DNA of 64,000 nucleotides from Laetiporus sulphureus 93-53. Lineage: Eukaryota; Basidiomycota; Agaricomycetes; Polyporales; Laetiporaceae. The notes under the pieces are model-generated. The model saw only the letters and a program-made list of their open reading frames with translations, had not been told where the DNA came from and did not search any database. The translations under genes were made by a program, and so were the position numbers. The stretch covers positions 186,001-250,000 of the forward strand of contig NW_024468550.1 in the NCBI RefSeq assembly GCF_001632365.1, read 5' to 3'. Shown one piece after another: positions 1 through 12,400 of this stretch. How positions within the stretch are numbered: position 1 is the first letter of the stretch; every line of letters begins with the position of its first letter.

Positions 1-3000
1 AGTCGTCGAGGTAATTTCCTGAGGCCGGGAGGAGAGGCGAGTCCGGCATCTTCCTCTGATGAGAGGTCGGATAGATCCATTTCATCGATCGATATGACGT
101 CCAGTTGCTGTTTGAGTAAGGAAGATTCGTTATTAGGAGCGGGTGTGGTAGAGGTCTCAATATTATCGACGAAGAGAGTTGAAGTAGAAATGGGCCGAGA
201 GGGTAACGTCGATGCGGGGGCAGAGTCTTCATCTGGATGTTGCAATTCTTCACCAGGATCGGCACGAACATTCGAATCTAATTGTAGCTGTGAATCATCA
301 TTGGGCGGGTTTGAGTCAGCTTGAGTGTGTGTCGCGACAGAGGGAAATCCGAGTGAATGGTGTCCATCAACCAATGTAGCTTGCGAGAACTGATTCTCAA
401 CCATCCTTAAGTACTGCTCAACGCCTCCACGAACCAAAAGCAGGTCGCCAGTTTCGCTAGCCTCCACATCGAAGGCAGAAACATCAACACATGGGTTCAT
501 GACTGCCCGACCAGGCGATCGTGGATTGAGTACGCGCTTCCACCGCCCAAGCCGACCGATTGTGTTTACCAGAACGCGGGATAACGTGCTGTGTGGCACC
601 GGGAGGAGGATCGGAGGAGGCACCTCGGCGGATAGGGCGGATATCGAGCTCTTCTTTCCATACTGAAGGAATGTAAGATGGAGGGGCTGACGGAGCATAG
701 CGAGATCAAGCGGACCAGAGGTATTCCGGCTAGACGAAGGCGCGTTGACACCTAAACTATGTTCAGTGCCACCGTATCCATCATCGAAGTCCAAGTCTAT
801 ATCGGAATCATCTGCGTTGCCCTCGGACGACCGTCCCGTCATGTCAAGCGAGTGGGCATGGGATGATGAGTCAACGGCGGGCACTCGGTTGCCAGTTCGA
901 TCTGCGTTGCGGACTTGCCCTGCTTGTTTCGTGTTCCTGCGGAGATGAGCATCCTTGCATTCCAAGAACACCTTGCGGAGTTGCCGAACAATTTTCTGCA
1001 AATATCCTCGTGAGCTTCCTACACTATGAGGCAGCCGCATCCGATGCTTACAAACGCATCCTTGTGCCTTTGCAGAATCGGATCTCGTCTCAAGGAATTA
1101 AGCCAGTTAGCAGATAGGATGCGCAACTCCCGATTTGGGACAAAGTCGGCATCAAAGAAGGTCACCGCCCAATAACGCATCGCAGTGAACGTACGGACAC
1201 GCACAATGCGGCGAACCATCTCATCACGGGCATTCTTCGGCTCGCCCAGTGCCCAGTGGAATCTACAGATCAGAAGATGGCCCAAGTCCAAAGCAGAGAC
1301 GTAAGTCCGGTACGTGAGGAAAAAAGCGAGCAGCTCGTCATAGTTCAGATCACTTGTGAGCTGAGCGATCCACCTCTCGATCGTCGCTGCGACGAGCATC
1401 CTGGTAGGCCCTTCTGTAGCTTGGTCCGATGATGATTCTGATCGGCTCATTGCGAACGTCGCTCTTGACATCCCATTCTTGCGAGATTGTCTAGATGGCA
1501 GACAACGCGTACTAGTCCGCATCGGTTCATCGGTTTCATCCGGCTCTACTTCTCCCCATATAACGAAACGAGGATCATCGCGAGGAGCCGCGCTGTCGTC
1601 TGATTTCAGCGACAGCTTGATGGTCGTTTGATGAGACGTTGGCGACAGTCGCTCCAAGACAGGTAAACCTCGGGAGGTCTGCAGGACCTCGAAGACCTCT
1701 GTTGAATACCGTGAGTGCATGCTCGTCTCCTCTGACGGCGCGCTCGCACGGTGTGCTCCTAGGTGAGGGATGAAGGAAGTTGATGGTAGGGCATCAGTAT
1801 TTGGTGGCTGCCGATCAGGCTTGTCAGGTCGATCAGCAATCCGAGGTGTACCGTCACCTGCTGGAGTAGACCGCTGATCTGCTCGTGCAGTTAGGCCAGA
1901 CTCGAAAGACTGCATCTCACGCAACGTAGGAGAGGAATCAGACCGAGGAGTCGCGCGCCACGACGGTGAGTCAAAGCAGACACCAAGGCCGAATGGGTGC
2001 ATAATGATATGTTGTTCCTCGGCTCCATTCTGCTCGCTCGTACTCCCATTACCTGCAGATTGGACACCGCTCGAGGGAGGCAGCACAGAGCTGGACGTTG
2101 AAGGAGACGCCGAAAGCGTGCGCCAGAGCATGACATCCGCGAAGATATCCCTACCAGGCTCCACAGCTTTGGAATTGGGCGTGGACATGGGAGGGGAGAA
2201 AATATCAGCACTTGACACGCTATGCGCATGTGGTCGACCAGTTGAAGTACGGTGAGCGACGTGAGGAGACACATCGGAACCACCGCCAATGTTCGGTATT
2301 GAGCGTGTCTTCCTGAGCTTCCTGAGGGGAGGAGAGCGACTACCATCTAGCGCTACAGGAACGATCACGGGCATGCCAGTGCTCTTGAAGACCGCGGAGG
2401 GGAGAAATGAGTGGACGCTCATGCGAGAACGTCGCCTAACCTGTGCGGAGAACACATGCGGCGGAAGGTGAGGAGGATGAGTAGAGGCCTCGTGCCCGTT
2501 AGTACGTCTCTCAATCTCCTCAGCAGCCGCGGCCGGAGCAGAAAGATCTCTGGCACTGCTCAGCACCCACCGTGAGTCTCGCATACCAGATCACAGGACA
2601 TGCGTTGCACATACCCGACCCGAAACATCTCCTTCCCGTGTTGATTGATGAACGCGGTGATGGCGTATGGCGAACGGACGTCCTTGCCGACGCCGAGGTA
2701 CTGATCATAACGTTTCTTAAGCCATCGCGCAGCAGCACCGGAGGAGGTCTCGATGAACGTTCCGTCAGCTACGCGCGCAGTCAGCGTCCGTAACAGAAGT
2801 GATCGGCAGTGGCTACTTACGCGCAATATAGATGTCAGCGGCAGCTATGTCAGCAGGTACATCATCGAACTGTAATCCGGAGGTGGCTGCTTCACCATGG
2901 GCATCCAGAGCAGGCAATGGGCTAGATGCTGAAGAGGGCGACAAGACATTGGGGGAGAGCGTATCAGTTCCCGTTCTCGGAAACGAGGGAGAGGGAGAAC

Positions 3001-3157
3001 CGGGCACAGAGCCGGCTACAGGATCCATCGAGATCTCAGTTTCGAAATGAGCGGACTCCTCTGCGGAGAAGAGGGTCGGACATACTTCAGCCAGCTCGGG
3101 CAGCATCGAGGAGAATCCAGAGTCATTGTTGTCGTGCAAGTCAAGCGGAGCAATCAT
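1..3157 (-). CDS. RasGEF protein (Lte1/Cdc25-type), 5' part; gene runs off left edge
   Basis: Guanine-nucleotide exchange factors of this family load GTP onto Ras-type GTPases. Four exons join in one open frame with introns at 996-1051, 2556-2614 and 2769-2820 (52-59 bp, GT..AG). The N-terminus is acidic and Ser/Pro-rich, followed by a conserved-looking segment (PDGTFIETSSGAAARWLKKR, around 2710-2768), a long disordered Ser/Pro-rich linker, and a RasGEF N-terminal domain around 1050-1400 (ERWIAQLTSDLNYDELLAFF; LTYRTYVSALDLGHLL). After the last intron the frame stays open to base 1 through Ser/Asp-rich sequence. The catalytic RasGEF domain is not reached and should lie to the left. The ATG at 3157 is my choice: the frame continues upstream to a splice acceptor at 3171, so a further 5' exon is possible. 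An open frame at 3141-3446 may belong to it or be untranslated. Confidence 0.8.
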
Positions 3158-3569
3158 TAGAGAGATGTTTCTGTAGGAGAATGAGGCGTCTAGTAGAACA
3201 TGACAAGGAGAAAGCTAGGCCAGTCGACCCTTCAGACACCCTCGCTCGGTGGATGAGCGTTTCCTTTGAAATGGAGAACAGATACGCCACCTCAGCTACG
3301 AATTCGGCTCTGTAGTGCAAGCAGCGCAGGTTGGAGGGGAATAACAGGTCAAGTAGAGTCGTACTCGTAGAAGATCGAAGGTAAGGCAACATCGACCCAA
3401 GGATACTGCTTATGTAACCTTGTGCCTTGCTGGCGGTGTAAGTCATCAGGGCACCTCTTTCGAGATGTCCGTATAATCTGAGACATTCAACTTCATAACA
3501 GTTCTTTTATACAGTACAATTGACGCAGCAATACTCTACTATTTCTCCTCCCGTCTGCTTCGGCTACAT

Positions 3570-5045
3570 CTACAACTTGGAAGATTCAATGAAGGAGACA
3601 CCCTGTCGAGCGTCTGAGTCAGGAACGAACAATCCGATGTAGTCTTGACACTCACCTTGTCAATGTTACCACTCAGATCAGGCACGGCCGCCGCGATGAG
3701 AGACTTCTCGTACTCGTTGATCGGTCCAAGGCTCTGCAGACTGGCCACACCTTCCGGCTGCCAAAGATCGTCCACGTCAGAGCAAGCTAGACAATATGTT
3801 CTTGCACCTTACCCCAAGTTCGACCGGGACAGAGAAGTACTCGATCTCCTTCCCGATCTCTTTCTTGATCTTCTCACCTCCAGCCTTGTCGGCGGTAAGA
3901 TGGACGAAGCTGGGAGTCACAAGTCCCTTCTCGCCCTTCAGTGCCCTCAACACCTTGTCTGCGAAATCCGCGCCAGCATAGGCCATCGATAGAGTAGCAG
4001 AACCTGCACCATCCTTCGCCTTGACGACCTCGTCTCCTCCGAACTGCACGCGCTTCGTGAGAGCCTCGAGGGACGACTTGGAGAAGCCAGGCGGGAGGGA
4101 ATGAGAAGCTTGGGAGAACAACGGCACGATCTGGAGGCAAGGTCAATCACATCTGTAACACCTGAGTACGGTTTCACCGACCGTGACACCACTGTGCCCT
4201 CCAACCACGGGGACTTTGACTGACGGAGCCAGAGACAGGTCTCCGAGCACTTCAGAGACGAACGTGGATGCGCGTACAACGTCAAGCGTAGTGACACCAA
4301 AGATCCTGTGGAGACGCGCATGAGACAATATTGCGGCCTCTGTAACGCAATAACTACTTCTTTGGATTGAAAACGCCGTGCTTCTTGAAGACCTCTACAA
4401 CGATTGGGACCGTGGAGTTGACGGGGTTGGAGATGACCAACACCGCAGCACCGGGCGCAGCGGTCGCGATGCCATTCGCAAGATCGCGCACAATACCGGC
4501 ATTGATCTATGTTAAATTGATTGGTACGATCCTTCAGAGAAGGGAACAGAGAAAGTGATACTTTGAAAAGGTCATCTCTGTTCGACAAGACTCATTAGCT
4601 AGTGCAGGGTGCGGCAGAGACAACTTACTGACCTGGTCATCTGTAGAGATCACTCAGAATGAGCGATACAGATATGGATTGACGCACATACCCCAGGCTT
4701 CCTCGGTACTCCCGCAGGGATAATGACGATGTCAGCTCCCGCCAAGGCCTTCTTCAATCCGTCATCGGGAGGCAAGTACCCTTGCACCTTCGCCGGCGTA
4801 GAAATGTGGGACAGATCTGCCGCAACCCCAGGCGTGTTGACGATATCGTACAGCGCGAGCTGTATGCTCATGAGCTCGGGTCAAACCGTCAACCGATGGC
4901 GAACCTACCTCCTTGACGAGCGGGTTGCACTTGAGGAGGAGAGACAGTGGTTGCCCAATGCCACCTGCGTTCGGGATCAGAGCCGATGAAGCAAGAGACG
5001 ATGAACGCACGCACCGGCAGCTCCGAGAACGACAGCTTTGGACAT
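3570..5045 (-). CDS. mdh: malate dehydrogenase, cytosolic type (NAD-dependent)
   Basis: It interconverts malate and oxaloacetate with NAD. Ten exons: 5015-5045, 4909-4964, 4692-4859, 4633-4640, 4562-4577, 4358-4506, 4182-4305, 3813-4130, 3656-3757 and 3570-3602. All nine introns are 49-55 bp with GT..AG ends and the phases agree, giving 334 residues, the usual family length. Landmarks in order: the NAD-binding glycine loop at the very N-terminus ([20 protein letters not shown]), substrate-binding Arg region ([20 protein letters not shown]), [11 protein letters not shown], the catalytic His motif [13 protein letters not shown], and a C-terminus with [11 protein letters not shown] and GVSF. No presequence precedes the glycine loop, so I infer the cytosolic rather than the mitochondrial form. 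Exon 4 is only 8 bp and exon 5 only 16 bp; together they encode the start of the conserved MTRDDLFK. No defects are seen. Confidence 0.95.
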
Positions 5046-7567
5046 GTTACAGCGGGGATGGGATGAAGATGAGCGAAGGAGGGGTTGGGGCGCGACCGGC
5101 CAAGTGGGATACCGAACCTTATAACGGTCGGACCTGGGGTCACTTGGCCCGCACGATCGATCAGGCCTTCCCCCGTGAATTCCGACGCGTCTCCGTCACG
5201 CTTGCATCCCGCGGTTAACCCCCCACGAGAAAACTAGGTAGTTTTGTTACCACAAGGGTGTTATACATGTTCAAAACTTAACCCCCAAAAATTGATGGCT
5301 TAGACTCCAATTCGAGCACTAGCAAGATGCCAGCAGGCTGCAACCGGATACTATGGTGGCCTGAGCATGGCCCGTGGTGTTGATCTTTGATATTTTCTAC
5401 AGTGCACTGCTCATGCTCAGTGTGTGTGGTGCATTCTCTTGTCCAGCCAGTTTTTTGTGTAATCTCATTGCATAGTTTTTGCACTTATCTTGCATGTGCC
5501 CCAGTCATCACTGGCTCAGCACCCATCAGTGCCCTTCATAGCACCCTCCTGGCTCAACTTTTCATGCATTTTATTGCATGGTCTTCAATGCCTGCATCCC
5601 TCAACCCCTGATGGCTTCATCCAAGCATGCACTCTCATATCTGATCTTATGATACACATTTCAGTGCCTGTGCCTCTATCATCTATACTTCTCTTGATGC
5701 TCTGGCCTTCATGCCTTCCTTTGATGCCCTGCAGGTGGCCCTCTCCTTTAAAAGGACTTTGCTCACCTGAGCACTCAGTTTTGGATAGCCATATAAATCA
5801 ATTCTGACTGTCAATTAGTAGTGTGAAGCTTCATCAGCAAAAAGCCTGACCACCGATCTGGGCCTGACTATGCCCAACGTACATTATCTGCTATTGACTA
5901 CCCCACCTGCCAGGTAACCGACAAATAAGTCAGATCTGCAACCTCTGAGGGTCTGACTACTATCATCAGGCCAGGCCTGCCACCACCGGACAGCCGATGA
6001 TAGTCAATATTTCCATGTCATCAGGTAATGTACAGATAGGCTGCCTGTCTGCCAGATAGAATGCAGAAAATGGCTCATCTGTCAGTTGATGTCTGGGCAA
6101 TGCACCACATCCTCAGGTAAAAATTTGGCAGTACAGGTAAATAATTGCACAGGAAGACAAATCATTGACTAGCCAGCACATAGTAGTCGTCGTTAGGATT
6201 AATAGAAATTCATTCTATCATTACAACATGAATATGCGATCTACATTTGAAAGATCACATGCATGAATGATATCAGCGTGGACTCGCACAACTCTTCTGC
6301 TCCTTCAACATTCAAGATTTGGGTACACTCCGATGGCCAAGGAGGACCCTCTCCACTGTTCACTTACCTTGACGGTGCGTGAATGAGTGAATGTGAGCCT
6401 TGCAAAGTCATGTCCATCAGCTCTCCTTTGGCATCCCTTTTTCAGTCATCTGGAGTGAGCGCCCATGTCTTGAATAATCATGGCTCCTTACATCATCCAT
6501 GGACCTTGATGACATGCAAACATACAGACGTTAGTGATGCTGGACCACTCTACCCAGCACCCCCTTCTCGCAGCCATTCATGCATCTTGATAGCACATGG
6601 AGGAGCGAATGTGACCTGTCTCAAATCGCGCTCAGACTGCTCTGTCCCTGCACCCTTGTTTAATCACTGACAGGCAGATCTGCTTGGCAATCAGGGAGTC
6701 TGCAGCTTGAGGAATTCCCACAAGGCCACAACATACCCATTCAGCTGTGATGCGTGTGGCCTTGTTGAGTAGTTGTCTCTGAGATCCACCCTTTCAGCTC
6801 CCACAAAGCAGCAAGGTGGTTGCAATCAGGACACCTGTGCGTGGCCTCAGACATCAGAGCAAGTATGCAGGAGCAGCTGGGCGTGCCCTTGAAAGACTCA
6901 CCGCTACTCGTCCGCATGCTGTCGACGTGCGTGGGTGACAATGGATGGGCAACAATGTAACGCCGTGTGAAGGGGAAGAATGCGCTGGTGGTGAGTATAT
7001 GCATCTTTGTGCGGCAGGCAGCATGCTGATAAAGACACTCACCTGCATGCATGTAGCTAGTGAATGCACGTCGGGCAAAGGTGGCTCTGCGCGGCCTACG
7101 TTCATGGGTCCCCCTGCATAACGTTCTCCCTCAGCACCTTCCTGACAAAGGCCATATAAGCAGCCATATGAACATATTTGCATAGTATGCATTGATGCTT
7201 GAGAGCATCATCCAGGTCAATGACTGGTGCGAGGTTCCCCGGTATGGTCAAACGGCTCGATACCGCTTGCTTGCTAAGTCTTGGGTGACTTCCTTCCAGC
7301 AGCATGCAGCTGCGCTCCTTCAGTCATGTCATCCAGGGACAGGAACAAACCCTGTGGAAACAAGCTGTAATGAGAAAACCCCAATGTGAGCAGATGGTGA
7401 AATGTTGACGAGGAGAAGAAATGCGATGCAGTCACAGTTGCAGCACATTTCTTTCCTCGTCTGTGTGCTTAGTAAGCTCAGTGTCTGTTCCTCAGATTTT
7501 GAGTTTCAGTTGTTATTCGCAACTGATGAGAACTTTGAGGATGAGGAACATCACGAATTCAACTATA
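5046..7567. other. no clear gene; upstream DNA of malate dehydrogenase plus anonymous sequence
   Basis: The first ~170 bases should hold the malate dehydrogenase promoter; I recognise no specific site. From about 5220 composition shifts toward AT and only short open frames without family features remain. On the minus strand at roughly 6730-7330 two or three short open stretches are separated by plausible GT..AG introns (for example about 7035-7090), which may be the remains of a spliced gene of unknown family. The support is too weak to call a product. Confidence 0.4.
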
Positions 7568-9176
7568 CAGTGACACACAAAACTGTTGATAAGATTGCTC
7601 ACTTCAACTTGTATAATAAATATCTCCTCAACCAATGGATCAACTACATTGTATAAGGGCTCATTGGAAAGTGTATTATCATGGCTTTCTAATGCAGTTT
7701 TGGTCATATTTTTATTACATTTTGATCCCAAGGTATTTACTAATCTTTGAGGGTCACTCTTATCAACAGTTTTGTGGCACACACACAAGTTCTTAGAAAA
7801 TTGTGATTCTTGATGTGTTGACAGGGTTCTTTGTGGGAATATTGATTGATGTTCATGTTTCAACATGAACAATGTACAAACAGCCATACACAACTCTTCA
7901 CACTCAACCAACATCATGCCAAAAGCTGTTGCTACTGAAACTGTCAACCATGTCATCGCTTTGCTTCAGAATGACAAATCTCTTCGAGAAATTGAAGCTT
8001 TAACTGGTCTACACTACTTGAACATCAGTAAACTACACTCCACACACTGTCCCACCATTTCTAAGGCCAAAGGAGGATGACCTTCCCTTCTTTCTACTAC
8101 CAATCTTCGCTATGCTACTCGACTCATTGGGACTGGCAAGGCTACCACATCTCCTGCTATGGCCAGAGCTCTTGGAGATGTTACTGGGAGGGTTGTCAAT
8201 GCAGAGACAGTGTGAAGAGGGTTGAAGAAGGCAGGAATGAAGGCTGTAGTAAAGTGCAGAAGGCCTTTACTTGCTGCGAGGCATCGAAAGGAGAGGATGG
8301 ACTTTGCTTTGGCTCACCAATATTGGACTGTGGAGGACTGGAGAAGGGTGGTATGGTCAGATGAGACAAAGATTAACAGGATGGGGTCAGATGGAAGGAA
8401 ATGGGTGTGGAAGAAGCCAGGGGAGAGCCTCAGTGATAGGTTGGTGGAAGGGACCCAGAAGTTTGGAGGTGGATCCTTGATGATGTGGGGCTGTATGGGA
8501 TGGGATGGTGTGGGGTATGCCTGCAAGATTGATGGCAGGATGGATGCAGACCTTTATGTTAGCATTCTGGAGGATGAGCTGCAGAATAGCCTGGAGGATT
8601 GGGGCAAAATTGTGGAGGATGTGGTGTTTCAGCAAGACAATGACCCCAAGCACACCAGCAAGAAGGCCAAGGATTGGTTCAAAGACCATGATTTCAACAC
8701 TATGATATGGCCCTCTCAATCCCCAAACCTCAATCCCATAGAGCATCTGTGGGGTCATCTCAAAAGGAAGCTTGCAGAGTATCAGGAGCCACCAAAGGGA
8801 ATTACTGAGTTGTGGGAAAGGGTGGAGAAGGAATGGGAGGCTATTGGGAAGGAAGTGTGTCAGAATCTGATTGAAAGTATGCCAAGGAGGGTGCATGCAA
8901 TGGTGAAGGCAAAGGGAGGCTATACCAAGTACTGAAAGTACAAGTTTTGTAGAACCTGAATATGTGCCACAAAACTGTTGATAAGAGTGACCCTCAAAGA
9001 TTAGTAAATATCTTAGGATCAAAATATGGTAAAAATCTGATTAAGACTGCATTAGAAAGCCATGATAATACACTTTTCAATGAGTGCTTATACGATGTAG
9101 GTGACCCATTGGTTGAGGAGATATTTACTATACAAGTCGAAGTGAGCAATCTTATCAACAGTTTTGTGGGTCACTG
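7568..9176 (+). mobile_element. Tc1/mariner transposon, copy 1
   Basis: A 1,609-bp element flanked by TA target duplications (7566-7567 and 9177-9178). The ends begin CAGTGACACACAAAACTG and are mirrored at the right end. The terminal arms are about 215-220 bp. Each arm carries the same ~26-bp core twice: at the tip (7568-7593; 9151-9176) and, in inverted orientation, at the inner edge (7753-7778; 8966-8991). One broken transposase frame lies between. The copy at 34069-35676 is nearly the same length and closely similar, so this family moved fairly recently. Confidence 0.93.
7865..8935 (+). pseudogene. Tc1-type (DD34E) transposase, broken by two TGA codons
   Basis: The frame is continuous for 356 codons with no indels but has TGA stops at 8078-8080 and 8213-8215. 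It starts with an HTH region (residues ~25-65, ALLQNDKSLREIEALTGLHY), then the linker where the first TGA falls (KAKGG-stop-PSLLS), then the catalytic core with the Asp in VVWSDETKINRMG, the Asp in VVFQQDNDPKHTSK and the Glu in LNPIEHLWGHLK. Spacing between the second Asp and the Glu is 34 residues, as in Tc1. The usual SPDLNP is SPNLNP here. The downstream part alone (8222-8935) lacks the DNA-binding domain. Inactive as it stands. Confidence 0.9.
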
Positions 9177-9178
9177 TA

Positions 9179-10040
9179 TCATCAATGAAGAAAATGAAGT
9201 GGAAGATGGCGATGCAGTGGTGGAGGGTGGGGTTTTGTCGAGACTGTCAGTGCTGTGAAGAAAGTGGACTGACTCGGTGAATCGAACCAGAGTGAAGGCT
9301 TATATACATGCACGACTATATTTGACAGGGTTTGAGCTATCGGTACGCTATGCGCCATGGTGACATCATGACCGGTACCGTGACAGTATTGGGCTGATAG
9401 CGATGCTTCAGATGAGGATGACGACAATGCTGACATCCTCTTTGCTGCATTGTTAGTCTGAACTCCTATGCACACAGTACCAGGTCTTTTTGCAGTTTGA
9501 TTCCATATTACATTATGATACATTATGCCATCTACTTTACAATAAATTATATTTCTCTCTTTATAAATACTATGGCCTCCCGCACTGTAGCATTGGATTT
9601 TAGATATGCAGTGCATATGCTTCAGACAGCCTTCTGCATGTCAATCCTGCCTTACAATATCTGTGCATATCTATCATCAGTGGTCAGTTACGTGCCAGAA
9701 AATACATACCTGACAGGAAATGAGCAGGCCTAACAACACCGAACCCTATGGAGGATTTTCTGCTGATATCTGCGAATGCCTGCTCTTGCAATACAGCAGG
9801 GGTACTGACTACCATTTCTGTCCAGATTGGTGATCGGACTTTTTGCTGATGTTGGTGGTGAGACTTATGATCATTCGTGCCATGATCCATGAGCTGACAC
9901 CCTTCACATTTGTCAGATCACCATCTTGGCCCACTTTGAGGAAGCACTCGATGCAAGAACTGACACTTTGTATCAAATATTCAAAACAATCTTCGAGAAA
10001 GAGTTCAATTCTTACTAGACCTTTTGCAGTAAAAGCATAA
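9179..10040. other. no gene recognised
   Basis: Transition zone between the first Tc1 copy and the AT-rich block. It has short open frames only (for example 9182-9616 minus, 9684-9890 minus) without recognisable domains or good splice structure. The sequence directly flanking the Tc1 element on both sides is rich in GAA/GAG/GAT codons and may be an interrupted acidic coding stretch, but I cannot identify it. Confidence 0.4.
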
Positions 10041-10253
10041 GATAAAGATTTGTAAAATTCTAATTACATTTGACAATCATTTCATTTTTCTCAATCTATC
10101 TTCAACATTTTGTGACAATTTATTGAAAAAGTGTTCAAAATCTTTTCATAACTTTATGTCTGAAAAGATGATCAATATCTGATGGACTTATTCAGCAAAG
10201 TCTTAGCGATATTCTTACAATGCGTTTACAATTAACATATAGAAAATATCATG

Positions 10254-11072
10254 CACTGAGTAAAACAATGAATAATTTGAGGTGAAAAATGGTAAAGGTA
10301 CTGAAAAAGAAGTTCAAATCTTTTGAGCATCTTTACTGTCAATTTTTGATAAAAAATTCAAGATATTTTAAACATCTTTTCTTGTCAAAGATGATGGAAA
10401 GATTGAAAAGAGATTCAATGACATATTGGCAATCATTTTTTTGATCATTTTACAATCTTTTAAAACAAAGTTATAATAAAAGTTTGAAATCTTTTTTCAG
10501 TTTTTCTTGTTAAACATGATGAACATATTGTGGTCATGTCACATCATCATCATTCTAGACTACGTCAGTACTAGAATATGAAGTCAAGACTCAGGTTCAA
10601 ATGTTAGCACTATGTTAGTACTAACATTTAAACTTGAGTGCTGGCATACCACTAGCATAGTACTAGCATACCACTATCATAGTGATATCTTTTGAGGTCT
10701 TAGCACTGACATGCATGTTGCTACTATTAGAATTTTAGTATTACCCTCCTGATCATAGCACCAGCATAGTAAAGATATCTATAAATCTAAGTAACAACCT
10801 TCATACCTAAGTGCTAGCTTAGCACATGATAACAAGAGTGTGATGCAGTCATAATATGTTCATTATATGTGACAAAGAAAGAGTGAAAAAAGATTTTAGA
10901 CTTTTATCAAAACTTTATCTGAAAGATGATAAAATGATTGAAAAAATGATTAATAGTATTTTATTTAATCTCCTTCTAATTTTTTCATCATCCTTCAGAA
11001 TAAAAATGTTAAAAACATTTTAAATCCTTTTATCATAAATGAACAGTAAAGATGCTTTGAAGATTTGAACTT
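10254..11072. repeat. foldback element copy 1 (right tip truncated)
   Basis: The left tip reads CACTGAGTAAAACAATGAAT. The left arm continues with the family sequence through the landmark ATGTCACATCATCAT, the core contains TAGTACTA-type units, and the right arm mirrors the left up to AGTAAAGATGC, where it stops about 60 bp short of the expected tip. Further family-like fragments precede it at about 9960-10200. Confidence 0.8.
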
Positions 11073-11349
11073 GTGCTCATTTTGGGGCTGCATAAGAAAT
11101 CGATCTGATCACAAGTTTAAAGCATGGCTGCATGACTAGTCCTTTATTTGAAAGGCAGTATAATACTTCTGCTCATTTTATATTTGAGAGTATTAATACC
11201 TTCATCACCTTGAGCAACATTTAGAGCAGCAAAGATCTTTAAGATTTTATGTTGACTAATAAAAATGTCTATAGAATATTGCTCGCATAGTGTCATCACA
11301 TGACTTTACAATGCTATTCTATAAACTATATCTTCAAATTTCGACTTAT

Positions 11350-12400
11350 TAGATAAAATCATACACCTATAACTGTAGTTATATTAATATACAACATTTT
11401 AAACAAAGTGATGATAAAAGTTTTTTAGATCATTTATTATGAAAGTTAATTATAACAATAATTACTGTGAAAGTAGTGATAAAAAGCTTTGGTGATGTTT
11501 TAATTTTTTATCACAGATTATAATTATAGCTAGATTAGTATATACATTTTTAAATAAAGTAATTATATACTTTTTCATTATGTGTTGTCAAAGGTGATTA
11601 CAGTCATGGTTATATGAAAGTAATGCTGTCAAGTTTTATGAATGTTTGAAATTCTTTTATTAAAGATTATAATTATAGTTAGATTAGTAAACAACTTTGT
11701 AAATAAAGTAATTATAAACTTTTTTATATTATAAAAGATGATTACATTTCAAAAGTTTCAATGCTATCAAAGATCATTATAATTATAGTTACATGAGAAT
11801 AATAACAAAAGTTGTGAGGGTTTCTCATTAGTTTTAATGAAAAATAACTATTATTATAGTCATTTGATAGCAATGATAAAATTATTTACATGAGAACAAT
11901 AACAAAAGTTGTGAGAGTTTTTCATTAGTTTTTATGATAATAATTATTATCACAGTTATATCATAAAGATGATCAAAAGTTTTGAAGTTTTTATAGATTA
12001 TATTTTTATATAACATCATTTTAATCATATACTGACATCAGGATGAATACCTTTAACAAAGTGAAGATCTAAAGTGTTTCTGTTTTAATTTAATCGTTGT
12101 TGAAGATGATTATGATCATAGTCACAAAAAAGCAATAATAAAAAGGTTTAAGAAAAAGAGATGATTAAAAAGCTTGAAATCTTTTTTAATGATGGTTATC
12201 AGAGATTATTGTAAATTTCATTACATTTATGGTGATAAAAGTTATAGAGGCTGTTTCAAATAATTTTATCACTGATGCTATCATAGTTACATCAGTGTAT
12301 AAATTCTTAGACAAAGTGAAGGTGAAAAGATTTTCAAGTTTTGAGATCATGAAAGTTAAAATCAAACATAGATGTGCTGATGTTGAGGCAGATAAAAACA
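11350..12400. repeat. degenerate AT-rich tandem array
   Basis: A loosely repeated unit of roughly 75-95 bp recurs, centred on ATTATAATTATAGTTA followed by a run such as ATGAGAATAATAACAAAAGT. Units are visible near 11366, 11455, 11518, 11597, 11666, 11771, 11851, 11943 and 12108. Related units reappear around 12950-13330. Units are strongly diverged and no coding potential is seen. Confidence 0.55.

Noticed and set aside
1891..2346. A 151-codon minus frame inside the RasGEF gene
   Set aside because: It is in another phase of the same strand; the conserved residues lie in the long 1019-2584 frame.
4889..5143. Open frames on both strands across the malate dehydrogenase 5' region
   Set aside because: They run through the first two introns and contradict the clear exon structure.
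8387..9022. A 211-codon open frame on the strand opposite the first Tc1 transposase (and its counterpart at 34223-34858)
   Set aside because: It is the antisense shadow of a GC-richer conserved coding region; the sense strand carries all the transposase motifs.
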